From Roseovarius sp. 217 (lineage in GTDB: Bacteria > Pseudomonadota > Alphaproteobacteria > Rhodobacterales > Rhodobacteraceae), in the NCBI RefSeq assembly GCF_000152845.1, contig NZ_CH902584.1:63856-127855 (forward strand): 64,000 nucleotides of DNA. The letters are read 5' to 3'. Shown piece after piece: positions 1 to 8,855 of the stretch. A program made the position numbers and the translations under genes. Under the pieces are notes generated by a model. It was given only the letters and a program-made list of their open reading frames with translations, searched no databases and was not told where the DNA came from. Each line of letters begins with the position of its first letter. The first letter of the stretch is position 1.

Positions 1-498
1 GTGCGCCTCGCCAATCCGAAGGCCGTGATCCTCTACAAACCCCATCCCGATGTCGAGGCTGGCCTGCGACCCGGAGACGTGCCCCCGGAGGCGCTCTACG
101 AGCTGGCGGATATGGTCCTCATCCACACCGATCCGGCCCAACTCCTGCCACGGGTCCAAGAGGTGTGGACCATGACATCCTTGTTGGGTTTTGAGGCGCT
201 CTTGCGCGGGGTGCGTGTGACCACGACCGGCGCGCCCTTTTATGCCGGATGGGGGCTGACCCGCGATCTGGGCGAAACCCCCGCAAGACGCAGGGCGCGG
301 CCATTGCTCACTGGTCTCGTGCATGCCACGTTGATCGACTATCCGCGCTATTTCGATCCAAAGACGGGACGGCCCTGCCCGGTCGAGGTGGTGGTCCATC
401 GGCTCGCGCATGGGCCGTTGCCCCGTCCCGGTCCAGCCAACCGGTTGTTGGCCAAGCTGCAAGGCGCTCTGGCCTCTCAGGCAAGTCTCTGGCGATAA
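1..498 (+). CDS. Capsule polysaccharide KpsC-like glycosyltransferase, C-terminal part
   Basis: The reading frame is open from base 1, so the gene begins upstream of the window and only about 165 C-terminal residues are visible. The segment YKPHPDVEAG, the later VWTMTSLLGFEALLRG and the following GAPFYAGWGLT match the C-terminal half of KpsC/LipB-type beta-Kdo transferases, which build the Kdo linker of capsular polysaccharide on the cytoplasmic face of the inner membrane. The family is recognised from these motifs only. The gene converges with the OmpA-family gene, with 16 bp between their ends. No terminator is evident there. Because the N-terminal half is missing I cannot tell whether this is a full KpsC with two transferase domains or a single-domain relative. 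Confidence 0.75.
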   Translation: MRLANPKAVILYKPHPDVEAGLRPGDVPPEALYELADMVLIHTDPAQLLPRVQEVWTMTSLLGFEALLRGVRVTTTGAPFYAGWGLTRDLGETPARRRARPLLTGLVHATLIDYPRYFDPKTGRPCPVEVVVHRLAHGPLPRPGPANRLLAKLQGALASQASLWR

Positions 499-514
499 GG
501 CACATCAGCGCTAT

Positions 515-1450
515 CTACTCGGCGGCGGTATCCAACAACACGGCTTCAACGCGACGGTTGCTCTCCCGTCCGTCGCCGGTGGTGTTCGGGGCCAAGGGTG
601 CCAGATAGCCAATGCCATGCGCTTCGAGTTGGGTAGCAGGCACACCGTGAATTTCCGTCAGAACGCTCAGCACCGCCTCTGCACGCGACCGTGAAAGGGC
701 GATATTCCCCTCCAACCCGCCCGTGCTGTCCGTATGTCCAACCAGCGCAACGCGGGTGTTTGGTTTTGTCAGCAGATAGGCAGCAAGCGCCTCAAGGCTA
801 GGATGCGGTCCCGGCCCAAGCGCATTGTCCCCAGACCCGAAATCGAGCCCCTCCAGCACCGCATGCCCGTAGCGTTTCAATGCCTGCACGACATCAGGAG
901 GGGACGTGTCGTCGACCTCAGGGCTGCGTGGACCCGTTGCATCTGACTCCTGACCCAAGCCTGTCAGTTGGATCGTTTGCACATACCCTGTTTGCCCACT
1001 CTGGCTGACGATCAGGGCGACGTGCTCCAACTTGGCCTCAGGTCCACGGCGCGCCACAAGATAACGATAATCAAAGAGATCGATGAACATGTCGGGCGCA
1101 GGCAAGACCGGCAGGGCAAAGCGGAAATCGAACCCGCCGCACTCCTCGGCCAGACAGTCGAACATCACCTCCCATCCGGAGTCTTCCAACTGGCGTCGCA
1201 ATGGCATGAGGATTTGCAATGTCGTGACGCCCTGTGCCGGAAACCGCCAAGCGCGGCTGATGATCTGACCGTCCAGCCGCAGGCGTGGAGCGCCTTGGGT
1301 CGAGTATGGACCGATGGGCAGGATCAGCGTATCCGCCTCGCGGATCACCTCGCGTGTCATGCTGGCATTGGCAGGCAATTTGAGATCGAGCGCCTGCGCC
1401 GACCCACAGGCCAGGAACATCGACAGCAAGAGAGTGCAGGCGCTGCGCAT
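515..1450 (-). CDS. OmpA-family outer membrane/periplasmic protein
   Basis: This 311-residue protein begins with a Sec signal peptide (basic start, hydrophobic stretch, cleavage probably after AQA near residue 20). The C-terminal third (about residues 200-305) is an OmpA peptidoglycan-binding domain: it contains VALVGHTDSTG, then NIALSRSRAEAV and a final NRRVEAVLL, the usual NxxLSxxRAxxV and NRRVE signatures. The N-terminal 180 residues are a beta-rich region I do not recognise. It is the last gene of a minus-strand run (CinA-like, GNAT, AhpD-like, this gene) with short gaps. The likely role is anchoring the outer membrane to peptidoglycan. The partner function of the N-terminal domain is unknown. 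Confidence 0.8.
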   Translation of the reverse strand: MRSACTLLLSMFLACGSAQALDLKLPANASMTREVIREADTLILPIGPYSTQGAPRLRLDGQIISRAWRFPAQGVTTLQILMPLRRQLEDSGWEVMFDCLAEECGGFDFRFALPVLPAPDMFIDLFDYRYLVARRGPEAKLEHVALIVSQSGQTGYVQTIQLTGLGQESDATGPRSPEVDDTSPPDVVQALKRYGHAVLEGLDFGSGDNALGPGPHPSLEALAAYLLTKPNTRVALVGHTDSTGGLEGNIALSRSRAEAVLSVLTEIHGVPATQLEAHGIGYLAPLAPNTTGDGRESNRRVEAVLLDTAAE

Positions 1451-1456
1451 GCCGGA

Positions 1457-2029
1457 TCAACGGGCCTGTGCGTGATAATCGGGATTCGGCTGCATGCCCG
1501 TGGCCGAGGCAACACGATTGGTCATATTGAAGAACCCCGCGACATTGGCAATGTCCCAGATGTCGCGATCGCTCAAGCCCTGATCACGCAGCGCTTCACG
1601 GTCGGACTCGGTGATTTCCGCAGAGGCTTTGGTGACCTTTTCCGCAAACCCCAGCATGGTGCTCTGCCGTGCATCGAGCCGTGCGGCACGCCAGTTCATC
1701 ACCATCGCTTCGCCCAATGCCGGATCATTCGACAATTGCCGCACCGCAGCCCCATGCGCCACCTGACAATACCAGCACCGGTTGATCGAGCTGACGACAA
1801 CCGCAATCATTTCGCGCTCCAGCTTGGTCAGACCACTTGGGGCGAGCATGAGATCATTGTAGAGCGTGGTGAACGCGTTGAGCTTGTCGATGTCAAAGGC
1901 ATAGGCCTTCAGCACATTGGGGATCATACCCAGCTTTTCCGCGCAGATATCGAAGTATTTCTGCGTCGCGTCGGGCAACGGGTCGATCATCGGCAAATCA
2001 AGTGCGGTGGGCTGGTCCGGTTTGGTCAT
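1457..2029 (-). CDS. Peroxidase-related (AhpD-like, CMD-domain) protein
   Basis: The 190-residue product has the all-helical carboxymuconolactone decarboxylase/AhpD fold. The diagnostic segment is NRCWYCQVAHGAAVR, which carries the CxxC pair and the following histidine of the AhpD active site. Proteins of this subgroup (uncharacterised peroxidase-related, about 190 aa) are thought to reduce peroxides through the vicinal thiols, but substrates are rarely known. The gene sits 6 bp upstream of the OmpA gene and 3 bp downstream of the GNAT gene, so it is probably co-transcribed with both. No regulatory site for oxidative stress was recognised. Confidence 0.8.
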   Translation of the reverse strand: MTKPDQPTALDLPMIDPLPDATQKYFDICAEKLGMIPNVLKAYAFDIDKLNAFTTLYNDLMLAPSGLTKLEREMIAVVVSSINRCWYCQVAHGAAVRQLSNDPALGEAMVMNWRAARLDARQSTMLGFAEKVTKASAEITESDREALRDQGLSDRDIWDIANVAGFFNMTNRVASATGMQPNPDYHAQAR

Positions 2030-2032
2030 CTC

Positions 2033-2752
2033 TCACTCCTTTTGCCGGTAATGATAGTCCCCGACATGGGCAAAGCCCATCGCGGAATATAGGCCATTGG
2101 CACCCTGATTGCTCTTGGTGCAGATCACGGACAGGTACTGTGCGCCGTGCTCCTGCGCCCAATGCGCGGCCTGAAGCATCATCAGCCGCCCCATGCCCGC
2201 GCGCCGGTGGCGGACCTGCACCTCGAGCGCATGCACCATGGCAATCCCTTGGTGAATGGCGGCAAAGCCGGTGGCGGCGGGCTGGTCCTTATGCCTGCCA
2301 AAGAGCCCGGTCTTGGGGCCGATGACACGCTCCATCACCGCGATCCGCGCCGGGCCGATCCCACCCTCGGCCCAAATTTCGCGCATGACTTCAAGGGGTT
2401 CCCAGATGGAGAACGTCGTGACGCGGGGTGGCTTTTCAACCGTCAACGCATCCAACGCGGCGACATAGAGATTAACCGGATCAACCACCTTGTAGCCTTT
2501 GGTCGCCAGCAACGCGTCCAGAGTGTCATCCCCTTGGCGCACCTGAAAGAGCGGGGTCTCACCAAGATCCTGCATCGCAGCCTCGGCTGCGGTCAACTCC
2601 TCGATGGTGATCGGCCGCGCAACAGTGGCGGCGGACACGCGTTTGCCGCCACCCTTCCCATCGCGAAGGGTCACGGGGCCAAGGTGCTGCGTCTGCGCGG
2701 GCGGCCAAGTGGCCTCTGTCACCGCATAAAGTGTCTGCACATCAGGTGTCAT
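2033..2752 (-). CDS. GNAT-family N-acetyltransferase
   Basis: This protein of 239 residues has a GCN5-type acetyltransferase domain in its C-terminal half. The acetyl-CoA binding segment reads VRHRRAGMGRLMMLQA (R/Q-x-x-G-x-G/A motif), followed by AQYLSVICTKSNQGANGLYSAMGF, where the N..LY..GF pattern is the classical end of the fold. The N-terminal half is less conserved and may be a degenerate second GNAT repeat. The substrate cannot be inferred. Its start codon overlaps the end of the CinA-like gene by 4 bp (ATGA type), which implies translational coupling within the operon. Confidence 0.8.
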   Translation of the reverse strand: MTPDVQTLYAVTEATWPPAQTQHLGPVTLRDGKGGGKRVSAATVARPITIEELTAAEAAMQDLGETPLFQVRQGDDTLDALLATKGYKVVDPVNLYVAALDALTVEKPPRVTTFSIWEPLEVMREIWAEGGIGPARIAVMERVIGPKTGLFGRHKDQPAATGFAAIHQGIAMVHALEVQVRHRRAGMGRLMMLQAAHWAQEHGAQYLSVICTKSNQGANGLYSAMGFAHVGDYHYRQKE

Positions 2753-3471
2753 GCCGGAAACATCCCCGCCAATTCGGATATAGCGGCATCAAGCCGTGCA
2801 CCGTCCTGACCGCGCATCACGATCTGTGCCCCGTAGCAGCCATCGCGAATGAACGGGTAAGACCCGATGCTGAGGTCCGGATACCGCTCCGCCAGATCCG
2901 ACAGTGGACCCGCGATATCACCCTCGCCACGTCGGATTTCCAGCGTTTGCGACAGGATCGGCGCACCGCCGGTGAGTGTTGGCAGCACTGAGGCCAGCAT
3001 CGCCTGAAAGATCGCCGGCACCCCGGCCATAACATGCACATTCGCGATGGTGAACCCAGGTGCTGCGCTGATCGGGTTGTCGATCAGAACCGCCCCATCG
3101 GGAATACGCGCCATGCGCAGACGCGCCGCGTTCAATTCCTGCCCACGCGCGTCATAATGTGCGGCCAATATCGCGCGGGCATCGTCGCGCACTGAAATGG
3201 GGCGATCAAAGGCCGCCGCCACATTCTCGGCGGTGATGTCATCATGGGTCGGGCCAATCCCGCCTGAGGTGAATACGTGGTCATATCCCGCGCTCAGCGC
3301 CCGCACGGCGGCCACGATGGCGCCGGGATCGTCGCTGACCACGCGCACTTCCATTAGGTCAATGCCCACCTTTGTCACCTCGCCCGCCAGATAGTGCATG
3401 TTGGCTTCGCGCGTGCGCCCCGAGAGAATCTCATCTCCGATGACAAGCATGGCTGCGGTCGGGTTGGGCAT
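2749..3471 (-). CDS. Competence/damage-inducible CinA-like molybdopterin-binding-domain protein
   Basis: With the ATG at 3471 the protein is 240 residues, starting MPNPTAAMLVIGDEILSGR. This is the MoCF_biosynth (MoaB/MogA-like) domain found at the N terminus of CinA; TSGGIGPTHDDITAE is its conserved second motif. The C-terminal nicotinamide-nucleotide amidase domain of full-length CinA is absent, so this is the stand-alone form common in alphaproteobacteria. Its biochemical role is not established; members are linked to ADP-ribose/nucleotide pyrophosphatase activity. A longer open frame extends upstream to 3618 but lies inside the divergent sfsA gene, so the internal ATG is preferred. It is the first gene of the four-gene minus-strand run. 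Confidence 0.8.
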   Translation of the reverse strand: MPNPTAAMLVIGDEILSGRTREANMHYLAGEVTKVGIDLMEVRVVSDDPGAIVAAVRALSAGYDHVFTSGGIGPTHDDITAENVAAAFDRPISVRDDARAILAAHYDARGQELNAARLRMARIPDGAVLIDNPISAAPGFTIANVHVMAGVPAIFQAMLASVLPTLTGGAPILSQTLEIRRGEGDIAGPLSDLAERYPDLSIGSYPFIRDGCYGAQIVMRGQDGARLDAAISELAGMFPA

Positions 3472-3516
3472 GGCAGACTCCTTGATCCGGGAACAAACCC
3501 GGTATAGGCGCAGGCC

Positions 3517-4248
3517 ATGCGCTTTCAAACCCCTCTTGTGCAGGCCGTGCTGCTGCGCCGCTACAAACGCTTTCTCGCCGATATCCGCCTGACGGACGGG
3601 CGCGAGGTGACGGCGCATTGCCCCAATCCCGGCAGCATGCTGGGGCTGGCTGATCCCGGCGCATCCATCTGGGTTGAACCCAATGAAGATCCCCGCAAAA
3701 AGCTGAAATTCGGCTGGCGGCTGGTGGACCTCTCAGGTGGGGATTTCGTCTGTGTCGATACAGGTCTTGCCAACCGGATCGTCAGAAATGCGCTTGAGGC
3801 GCGGACAATTCCGGAACTGACCGCCTATGATCGGGTCCGCCCCGAGCAGGCCTACGGCACAGCCAGCCGGGTCGATTTCCTGCTCTCGGGCGCGGGCCTG
3901 CCCGATGCCTATGTCGAGGTGAAATCCATGACCCTGTCGCGCGCCCCCGGTCAAGCCGAATTTCCCGACAGCGTGACCGCGCGCGGCACGAAACATCTGG
4001 GCGAGTTGGCAGAGATGGCGCAGTCCGGACATCGCGCCGTGCTCCTCTATCTGGTGCAACGCACCGATACGCAGGCCGTGACCGTGGCTCAAGACATAGA
4101 CCCCGCCTATGCTAAGGCGCTGCAAACCGCACGCGCGGCGGGGGTCACGGTTATGTCATATCGTGCCAATATCACCCCGCAAGAGATCACAATCGGTCAC
4201 AGCCTGCCGTTTGGCGACGACCGCCCTCTGGTCCTTTCGCGCAAATAG
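3517..4248 (+). CDS. sfsA: SfsA family DNA/RNA nuclease (sugar fermentation stimulation protein)
   Basis: The 243-residue product matches SfsA over its full length. It begins with FQTPLVQAVLLRRYKRFLADIRLTDG, contains HCPNPGSMLGL early on, and later has RVDFLLSG and AYVEVKSMTL, which carry the acidic and lysine residues of the PD-(D/E)xK nuclease core. GTKHLGELAEMAQSGHRAVLLYLVQR is the conserved C-terminal block. SfsA was first described as stimulating maltose metabolism in E. coli and was later recognised as a nuclease-fold, nucleic-acid-binding protein. It is transcribed divergently from the CinA-like gene across only 45 bp, and map follows 40 bp downstream. Confidence 0.92.
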   Translation: MRFQTPLVQAVLLRRYKRFLADIRLTDGREVTAHCPNPGSMLGLADPGASIWVEPNEDPRKKLKFGWRLVDLSGGDFVCVDTGLANRIVRNALEARTIPELTAYDRVRPEQAYGTASRVDFLLSGAGLPDAYVEVKSMTLSRAPGQAEFPDSVTARGTKHLGELAEMAQSGHRAVLLYLVQRTDTQAVTVAQDIDPAYAKALQTARAAGVTVMSYRANITPQEITIGHSLPFGDDRPLVLSRK

Positions 4249-4288
4249 CCCTAGATAAACGGAAAATGAACACCATACGAGGCCGGAC

Positions 4289-5101
4289 GTGAACGAGACA
4301 CACCGTGGAAGACTGACACGCGAGGGGATCCGCATCCATGAGGCTGCGGATTTCGCGGGCATGCACCGCGCCGGAGCCCTAGCGGCGCAGATCCTCGACG
4401 AGATCGCAGAGCATGTGTTCGTCGGCCAAACCACCGCCGCCATCGACAAGCTGATCGAGGACAAGGTCAACGCCTCAGGCGCGAAATCCGCCACCATCGG
4501 CTACAAGGGCTATCAGCACGCCAGCTGCATCAGCGTCAATCACGTGGTCTGCCACGGCATTCCCGGCGACAAGGTGCTGAAAGACGGCGACATCCTGAAT
4601 GTCGACGTCACCGTGATCCTCGATGGTTGGTTCGGCGACACGAGCCGGATGTATGTGGCGGGCAAGCTCAGCCGCAAATCCGAGCGGCTGATCCAGGTCA
4701 CCCATGACGCGCTGATGAAAGGGATCGAGGCGGTGCGGCCCGGCAATACCTTTGGCGACATCGGCCACGCGATCCAATCCTACGTCGAGGCGCATCGCAT
4801 GTCGGTGGTGCGCGATTTCTGCGGACATGGCCTTGGCCGCGTATTCCACTCCCCGCCCAATGTGCTGCATTACGGGCGTGCAGGCAGCGGGCCGACCCTC
4901 GAAGAAGGGATGTTCTTCACCATCGAGCCGATGGTCAATCTGGGACGGCCCGAAACCAAGGTTTTGGCCGATGACTGGACCGCCGTGACGCGCGACAAAT
5001 CTCTCTCGGCGCAGTTCGAACATTCGATCGGGGTGACGGCGAGCGGTGTCGAGATTTTCACCCTGTCGCCTGCGGGCAAGTTTCATCCGACTTGGGAGTG
5101 A
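4289..5101 (+). CDS. map: Type I methionine aminopeptidase
   Basis: The product (270 aa, GTG start at 4289) is a cytosolic metalloprotease that removes the initiator methionine after deformylation. The metal ligands are visible: the first aspartate in LNVDVTVILDGWFGDTSRM, His in CGHGLGRVFHSPPNVLHY, Glu in FFTIEPMV and the final Glu in QFEHSIGVT. The conserved KGYQHASCISVN and HGIPGDKVLKDGDI segments are present as well. The short N-terminal tail lacks the zinc fingers of eukaryotic enzymes. The gene is probably co-transcribed with sfsA. The GC-rich repeat at 5164 lies in the following intergenic gap. Confidence 0.95.
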   Translation: MNETHRGRLTREGIRIHEAADFAGMHRAGALAAQILDEIAEHVFVGQTTAAIDKLIEDKVNASGAKSATIGYKGYQHASCISVNHVVCHGIPGDKVLKDGDILNVDVTVILDGWFGDTSRMYVAGKLSRKSERLIQVTHDALMKGIEAVRPGNTFGDIGHAIQSYVEAHRMSVVRDFCGHGLGRVFHSPPNVLHYGRAGSGPTLEEGMFFTIEPMVNLGRPETKVLADDWTAVTRDKSLSAQFEHSIGVTASGVEIFTLSPAGKFHPTWE

Positions 5102-5163
5102 ACCGGGGCCAGCGATTGGCGTCGGGTGTGGTCTGAAGGGGCATTCGACGCGTGCGATGAGCC

Positions 5164-5243
5164 GCGCGGGGCCCGTCCGCCGGGTGGGCGCTGCGCGGCG
5201 GTGCCTGCGGCACCTTGAGACCGCGCATTGGCGATTGGGGCCA
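5164..5243. repeat. GC-rich dispersed intergenic repeat, copy A
   Basis: Bases 5164-5195 match 51096-51127 at 31 of 32 positions. The right part (5186-5243) matches 51219-51276 at about 47 of 58 positions by hand alignment, including a shared 16-bp core GGGCGCTGCGCGGCGG. The copy lies between map and the convergent FAD oxidoreductase gene, in non-coding sequence. It contains short self-complementary stretches (TGCC/GGCA around 5202-5212), so it may fold as RNA. I infer a REP-like dispersed family; its copy number in the genome cannot be judged from this window. Confidence 0.65.
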
Positions 5244-5269
5244 ACTTCAGCAAAGGGCCATCCGCCCCT

Positions 5270-6694
5270 TCACCCCCGCAGCACCGCCCCCGGGTTCATA
5301 ATCCCGAGAGGATCAAGCGCTGCCTTGATGGCCCGCATCGCGTCCAGCTTTACCGGATCGCCATAGCGCTCCAGATCCTCGACCTTGAGCCGCCCGATGC
5401 CATGTTCGGCGCTGACAGACCCGCCCATCGCATGCACCAGATCATGCACCGCGCGCTTGATCTCGTCCCGCTCAGCCACGTGATCAGCACGGGCGCGCCC
5501 CGGCATGGGAAAGACGTTGTAATGCAGATTGCCATCGCCCAGATGCCCGAAACAGTTGATCCGAAACGCCCCGATCCGGGCGATCACCTCAGCGCCTTTC
5601 ACAATGAAGTCAGGGATTTCGGACATCGGTAAGGAGATGTCATGCGAGCTGATCGAGCCGACACGCCTGTTGGCCTCGGGGATCTGCTCGCGCACCTCCC
5701 AGAACTGATGCCGCTGCACCTCGGATTGCGCGATGACCCCGTCGCTGACCAGCCCCGCCTCCAGTGCCTCGGCAAAAATCCCCTCAAGCGCCGTCGCCGG
5801 ATCAAGCCCGCGCGCCAGCCCGACGTCGATCAAGACGAACCATTCGGGCATCTGCGCAAAGGGCTGCCGGATATCGGGCAACGTCTCGGCCAGAAACTCG
5901 AGCCCCGCCCGGTGCATGATCTCAAAGGCGCTCACGCCCTCGCCCGTCCGGTCGCGCGCCAGTGCCAAGAGATCAAGCGCGGCGCGTGGCCCCTCAACCA
6001 CCATGAGCGCCGTACCCTCTCTCATTGGGCGGGGATAGAGCTTGAGAGCGGCGGCGGTGATCACCCCGAGCGTGCCCTCGGACCCGATCAGAAGATTGCG
6101 CAGATCATAGCCGGTGTTGTCCTTGCGCAGACGTTTCAGACCGTTCCAGATGCGCCCGTCCGGCATCACCGCCTCCAGCCCCAGACACAAATCGCGCGCA
6201 TTGCCGTAGCGCAGCACATTGACGCCGCCCGCATTGGTGGCCAGATTGCCGCCAATCCGCGCCGATCCCTTGGCGGCGATGCTCAGAGGGAAGAGCCGGT
6301 CCACCTCGGCGGCGGCCTCGTGGATGTCTTGCAGGATCACCCCCGCCTCAACCACGATCACATTTTCAGCCGGGTAAATGCCCCGCACCGCGCGCATCCG
6401 CTCAAGGCTCAGGATCACCGGCACCGGGCCATCGGGCGCGATCTGCCCCCCGACAAGGCCCGTGCCGCCGCCATAGGGCACCACCGGCACGCGCGCGGCG
6501 GCACAGGCGCGGACAATCTCGGCCACCTCCTCTGTGCTGCCGGGGGCCAGAACCACGCCCTGCCCCTGCCAGCGGCCACGCGGCTCCTCAAAGTAGCGGG
6601 GCGTGGCCTCGCGGAACACGGGTACAGGCAGATGCGCGCGCAGCGCGTCGGTGAATGCGGGGGTGGCGGGGGCCAAGGTCGGAGTCAGGGTCAT
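5270..6694 (-). CDS. GlcD-type FAD-binding oxidoreductase (glycolate/D-2-hydroxyacid dehydrogenase family)
   Basis: The 474-residue protein has the PCMH FAD-binding domain in its first 220 residues, with [19 protein letters not shown] as the FAD pyrophosphate-binding segment and [19 protein letters not shown] further on. The C-terminal FAD-oxidase/cap domain follows and ends with [15 protein letters not shown] and [11 protein letters not shown], which hold the metal-binding histidines of the GlcD/D-lactate/D-2-hydroxyglutarate group. It oxidises a 2-hydroxy acid with electrons passing to quinone or ETF. The substrate is not decidable from sequence. No glcE or glcF gene is adjacent, which argues against a standard glycolate oxidase operon and favours a single-subunit dehydrogenase. 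Confidence 0.85.
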   Translation of the reverse strand: MTLTPTLAPATPAFTDALRAHLPVPVFREATPRYFEEPRGRWQGQGVVLAPGSTEEVAEIVRACAAARVPVVPYGGGTGLVGGQIAPDGPVPVILSLERMRAVRGIYPAENVIVVEAGVILQDIHEAAAEVDRLFPLSIAAKGSARIGGNLATNAGGVNVLRYGNARDLCLGLEAVMPDGRIWNGLKRLRKDNTGYDLRNLLIGSEGTLGVITAAALKLYPRPMREGTALMVVEGPRAALDLLALARDRTGEGVSAFEIMHRAGLEFLAETLPDIRQPFAQMPEWFVLIDVGLARGLDPATALEGIFAEALEAGLVSDGVIAQSEVQRHQFWEVREQIPEANRRVGSISSHDISLPMSEIPDFIVKGAEVIARIGAFRINCFGHLGDGNLHYNVFPMPGRARADHVAERDEIKRAVHDLVHAMGGSVSAEHGIGRLKVEDLERYGDPVKLDAMRAIKAALDPLGIMNPGAVLRG

Positions 6695-6822
6695 GGAATT
6701 TACCTATCACGTTGCCCACATCGGTCCAGCCCTTTGTGACCCGCAAGGGAACCGGCTTGCTGCGCAGATATGGGCGGCTTTCCCTCTTGCCTCTGCCCTC
6801 CCTCCGGGTCATTTTGCGCGCC

Positions 6823-7275
6823 ATGCAGATGATCCCCCGTGCCCCGCTCTTTCTTGGCCTTGCAGGCCTTTTGCCCTTTCTCTGGGGGGCACTGACCGTG
6901 ATCATGCCCGAGCTGGGCCTCTGGACGGCGCAGACCATCGGTCCTCGCTTTGCTGGACCGTATGTGATGCTCTTTTATGGCGCGGTGATCCTGTCGTTCA
7001 TGTCGGGCGTGCTCTGGGGTTTCGCCACGCGAGCGACGGGGGCCTTGGCGGGTGTCTGCTACGGCCTCTCGGTGATCCCGGCCCTCTGGGCGTTTTTCAT
7101 GACCGGTGGCGGACCGACCTCGGCGGGAATAAGCCTCATTTTCGGGTTCGCGGGTCTCTTGGCGCTCGATTGGCAATTCTGGCGCTGGGGTCTGACACCG
7201 CCCTGGTGGATGGCGCTGCGGATGCTGCTGACGGCGGTGGTCATCGCCTGCCTTGCGGTGGGGGTGCTGCTCTGA
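6823..7275 (+). CDS. DUF3429 family membrane protein
   Basis: This is a small integral membrane protein (150 aa from the ATG at 6823) with about five hydrophobic helices: [40 protein letters not shown], a third around [17 protein letters not shown], a fourth around [13 protein letters not shown] and the C-terminal one. The pattern [15 protein letters not shown] followed by [16 protein letters not shown] is that of DUF3429, a family of unknown function found in proteobacteria. An upstream extension of the open frame to 6655 would overlap the divergent FAD oxidoreductase gene and is not supported. The stop codon overlaps the ATG of rnhA by one base, so the two are translationally coupled. Confidence 0.75.
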   Translation: MQMIPRAPLFLGLAGLLPFLWGALTVIMPELGLWTAQTIGPRFAGPYVMLFYGAVILSFMSGVLWGFATRATGALAGVCYGLSVIPALWAFFMTGGGPTSAGISLIFGFAGLLALDWQFWRWGLTPPWWMALRMLLTAVVIACLAVGVLL

Positions 7276-7742
7276 TGCTCGCGCTCTATGCCTATACCGA
7301 CGGGGCCTGTTCCGGAAATCCCGGCCCCGGAGGCTGGGGCGTGCTGATGCGCGCCATGGAGGGAGACACCATCGTCAAGGAACGCGAGTTGAGCGGCGGC
7401 GAGGCCGACACCACCAACAACCGGATGGAACTTTGCGCCGCCATCGCCGCGCTGGAAGCCCTCTCGCGCCCCTCGGCCATCACGATTGTCACCGACAGCG
7501 CCTATGTAAAGAACGGCATCACCGGCTGGATGCACGGCTGGAAACGCAATGGCTGGCGCACTGCAGACAAAAAGCCGGTCAAGAATGTCGAACTGTGGCA
7601 ACGACTGGACGAGGCGCAGAAACGCCACACCGTCACTTGGGAATGGGTCAAGGGCCACGCAGGCCACCCCGAGAATGAGCGCGCCGATGAATTGGCGCGC
7701 GCAGGCATGGCGCCCTTCAAGCCGGGCAAGGCCAAGGGATGA
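7275..7742 (+). CDS. rnhA: Ribonuclease HI
   Basis: RNase HI degrades the RNA strand of RNA:DNA hybrids, removing primers and R-loops. The 155-residue product has all four catalytic carboxylates in order: Asp in [16 protein letters not shown] (residue 9), Glu in [15 protein letters not shown], Asp in [12 protein letters not shown] and the last Asp in ENERADELA, together with the basic-protrusion segment [20 protein letters not shown]. Its length is normal for bacterial RNase HI. The ATG is set inside the stop codon of the DUF3429 gene, and its own stop overlaps the start of the next gene (ATGA), so the three genes form one tight unit. Confidence 0.95.
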   Translation: MLALYAYTDGACSGNPGPGGWGVLMRAMEGDTIVKERELSGGEADTTNNRMELCAAIAALEALSRPSAITIVTDSAYVKNGITGWMHGWKRNGWRTADKKPVKNVELWQRLDEAQKRHTVTWEWVKGHAGHPENERADELARAGMAPFKPGKAKG

Positions 7743-8362
7743 GCGCGCTCACCCTCCTCGATTACGCCTCGGTGCTGATCTTCGCGCTGACCGGCGCGCT
7801 TGTGGCCTCGCGCCAACAGCTTGATATCGTGGGCTTTGCCTTTATCGCCTGCCTCACGGCCGTGGGCGGCGGCACGTTGCGCGATGTTTTGCTGGATCGC
7901 AACCCGGTCTTCTGGCTGGGCAATCCTAATTACATCCTGATCGCCTGCGGCGCAGCCCTCCTCGTGTTCTTCACCGCCCATCTGGTCGAAAGCCGCTATC
8001 GCCTCTTGCTCTGGCTCGACAGTTTCGCCTTGGCCGTGGCGGTGCCTGCCGGGGTGAGCGCCGCGATGGTGATGGAGCAAAGCGCAGTGATCGTGGTGCT
8101 GATGGGCATGGTCACCGGTTGCATGGGCGGCCTGATGCGCGATGTCGTCTGCAACGAGGTGCCGCTTGTGCTGAAGCAGGGCGAGCTGTACGTCACCGCC
8201 GCCTTTGCCGGGGCGCTTGGGGCAGTGGGCGCGGCGATGGTCACCCACGAACCGCTTGCGATTTTGGGCACCTGCGCCGCCCTCACTTGGGCCTTGCGCG
8301 CAGGCTCGCTCAGCCTTGGGTGGCGATTGCCGGTTTACCGCGCGCGTCCACCAAGAAACTAG
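7739..8362 (+). CDS. TRIC-type cation channel family protein (UPF0126)
   Basis: The 207-residue membrane protein has two homologous three-helix repeats. In the first, the glycine-rich motif [19 protein letters not shown] follows a helix; in the second, [19 protein letters not shown] is the equivalent. This is the signature of the prokaryotic TRIC/YadS (UPF0126) family, related to trimeric intracellular cation channels. Ion specificity in bacteria is mostly untested. The start overlaps the rnhA stop by 4 bp. The gene converges with the small membrane protein gene ending at 8366, leaving only 3 bp, so there is no room for a conventional terminator. Confidence 0.85.
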   Translation: MSALTLLDYASVLIFALTGALVASRQQLDIVGFAFIACLTAVGGGTLRDVLLDRNPVFWLGNPNYILIACGAALLVFFTAHLVESRYRLLLWLDSFALAVAVPAGVSAAMVMEQSAVIVVLMGMVTGCMGGLMRDVVCNEVPLVLKQGELYVTAAFAGALGAVGAAMVTHEPLAILGTCAALTWALRAGSLSLGWRLPVYRARPPRN

Positions 8363-8365
8363 ATT

Positions 8366-8605
8366 TCACCGCCGCTCGCCGATCATCTTCCACAGCCAGA
8401 CCAGCAGCATCGCGCCCAGAACCGCGCCGATCAGTCCGCCCACAAGGCCTGTGATCATCAGCACCATGCGAATGACCACCGCCCCGATCAGCGTCCCGGC
8501 GATCCCAATCAGGATCGTCGGCACCACCCCCAGTTCGACCCGCATCAACCGCGTCGCCAGAAACCCGGCTGCGATGCCCACGATCAAGAGCCCGAGGATG
8601 CCCAT
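8366..8605 (-). CDS. GlsB/YeaQ/YmgE-like small membrane protein
   Basis: This 79-residue protein is almost entirely hydrophobic and glycine rich: GILGLLIVGIAAGFLATRLM, then VVPTILIGIAGTLIGAVVI and GLVGGLIGAVLGAMLLVWLW. Three short helices with glycine spacing are typical of the GlsB/YeaQ/YmgE (transglycosylase-associated) stress-response membrane family. The function of the family is not well defined. It follows the neighbouring 80-residue membrane protein gene by 3 bp and is the last gene of the def-fmt operon, so its expression should follow that of the N-terminal methionine processing genes. Confidence 0.65.
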   Translation of the reverse strand: MGILGLLIVGIAAGFLATRLMRVELGVVPTILIGIAGTLIGAVVIRMVLMITGLVGGLIGAVLGAMLLVWLWKMIGERR

Positions 8606-8608
8606 GCC

Positions 8609-8851
8609 TTACCTCCGCTTGCGCCAATGGGTCGGCAGAATGATGAGCGCGCCGACCGAGGACAGGATCGCATCAATCCCCGGCGCACCAAAGCGGATGC
8701 CGAACATGATCCGGACAAAGTAAAAGAGAAATGCGCCGCCGATGCAGATGATGATTGAGGGCAGATAGCCATTGCGCGTGAAGCCGCTTTTCTCGCTCGC
8801 GTAGCCGACGATGCCCGCGATCACCACCGTGCCAAAGAGTTGCATGAACAT
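8609..8851 (-). CDS. Small inner-membrane protein of unknown function
   Basis: From the ATG at 8851 the product is 80 residues with two to three predicted helices (LFGTVVIAGIVGYASEK, YLPSIIICIGGAFLFYFVRIM and ILSSVGALIILPTHW) and a basic C terminus. The start at 8851 is chosen because a GGGGTGA element lies about 7 bases upstream, inside the very end of fmt; a longer open frame to 8968 would overlap fmt deeply. It resembles GlsB-type proteins in size and glycine content but I cannot assign it to the family with confidence. It is coupled to fmt (4 bp gap) and to the next small membrane protein gene. Confidence 0.6.
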   Translation of the reverse strand: MFMQLFGTVVIAGIVGYASEKSGFTRNGYLPSIIICIGGAFLFYFVRIMFGIRFGAPGIDAILSSVGALIILPTHWRKRR

Positions 8852-8855
8852 CGTG

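Noticed and set aside
968-2092. Long plus-strand open frame opposite the OmpA, AhpD-like and GNAT genes
   Set aside because: It is antisense to well-recognised genes and its product resembles no family; GC-rich DNA creates such frames by third-position bias.
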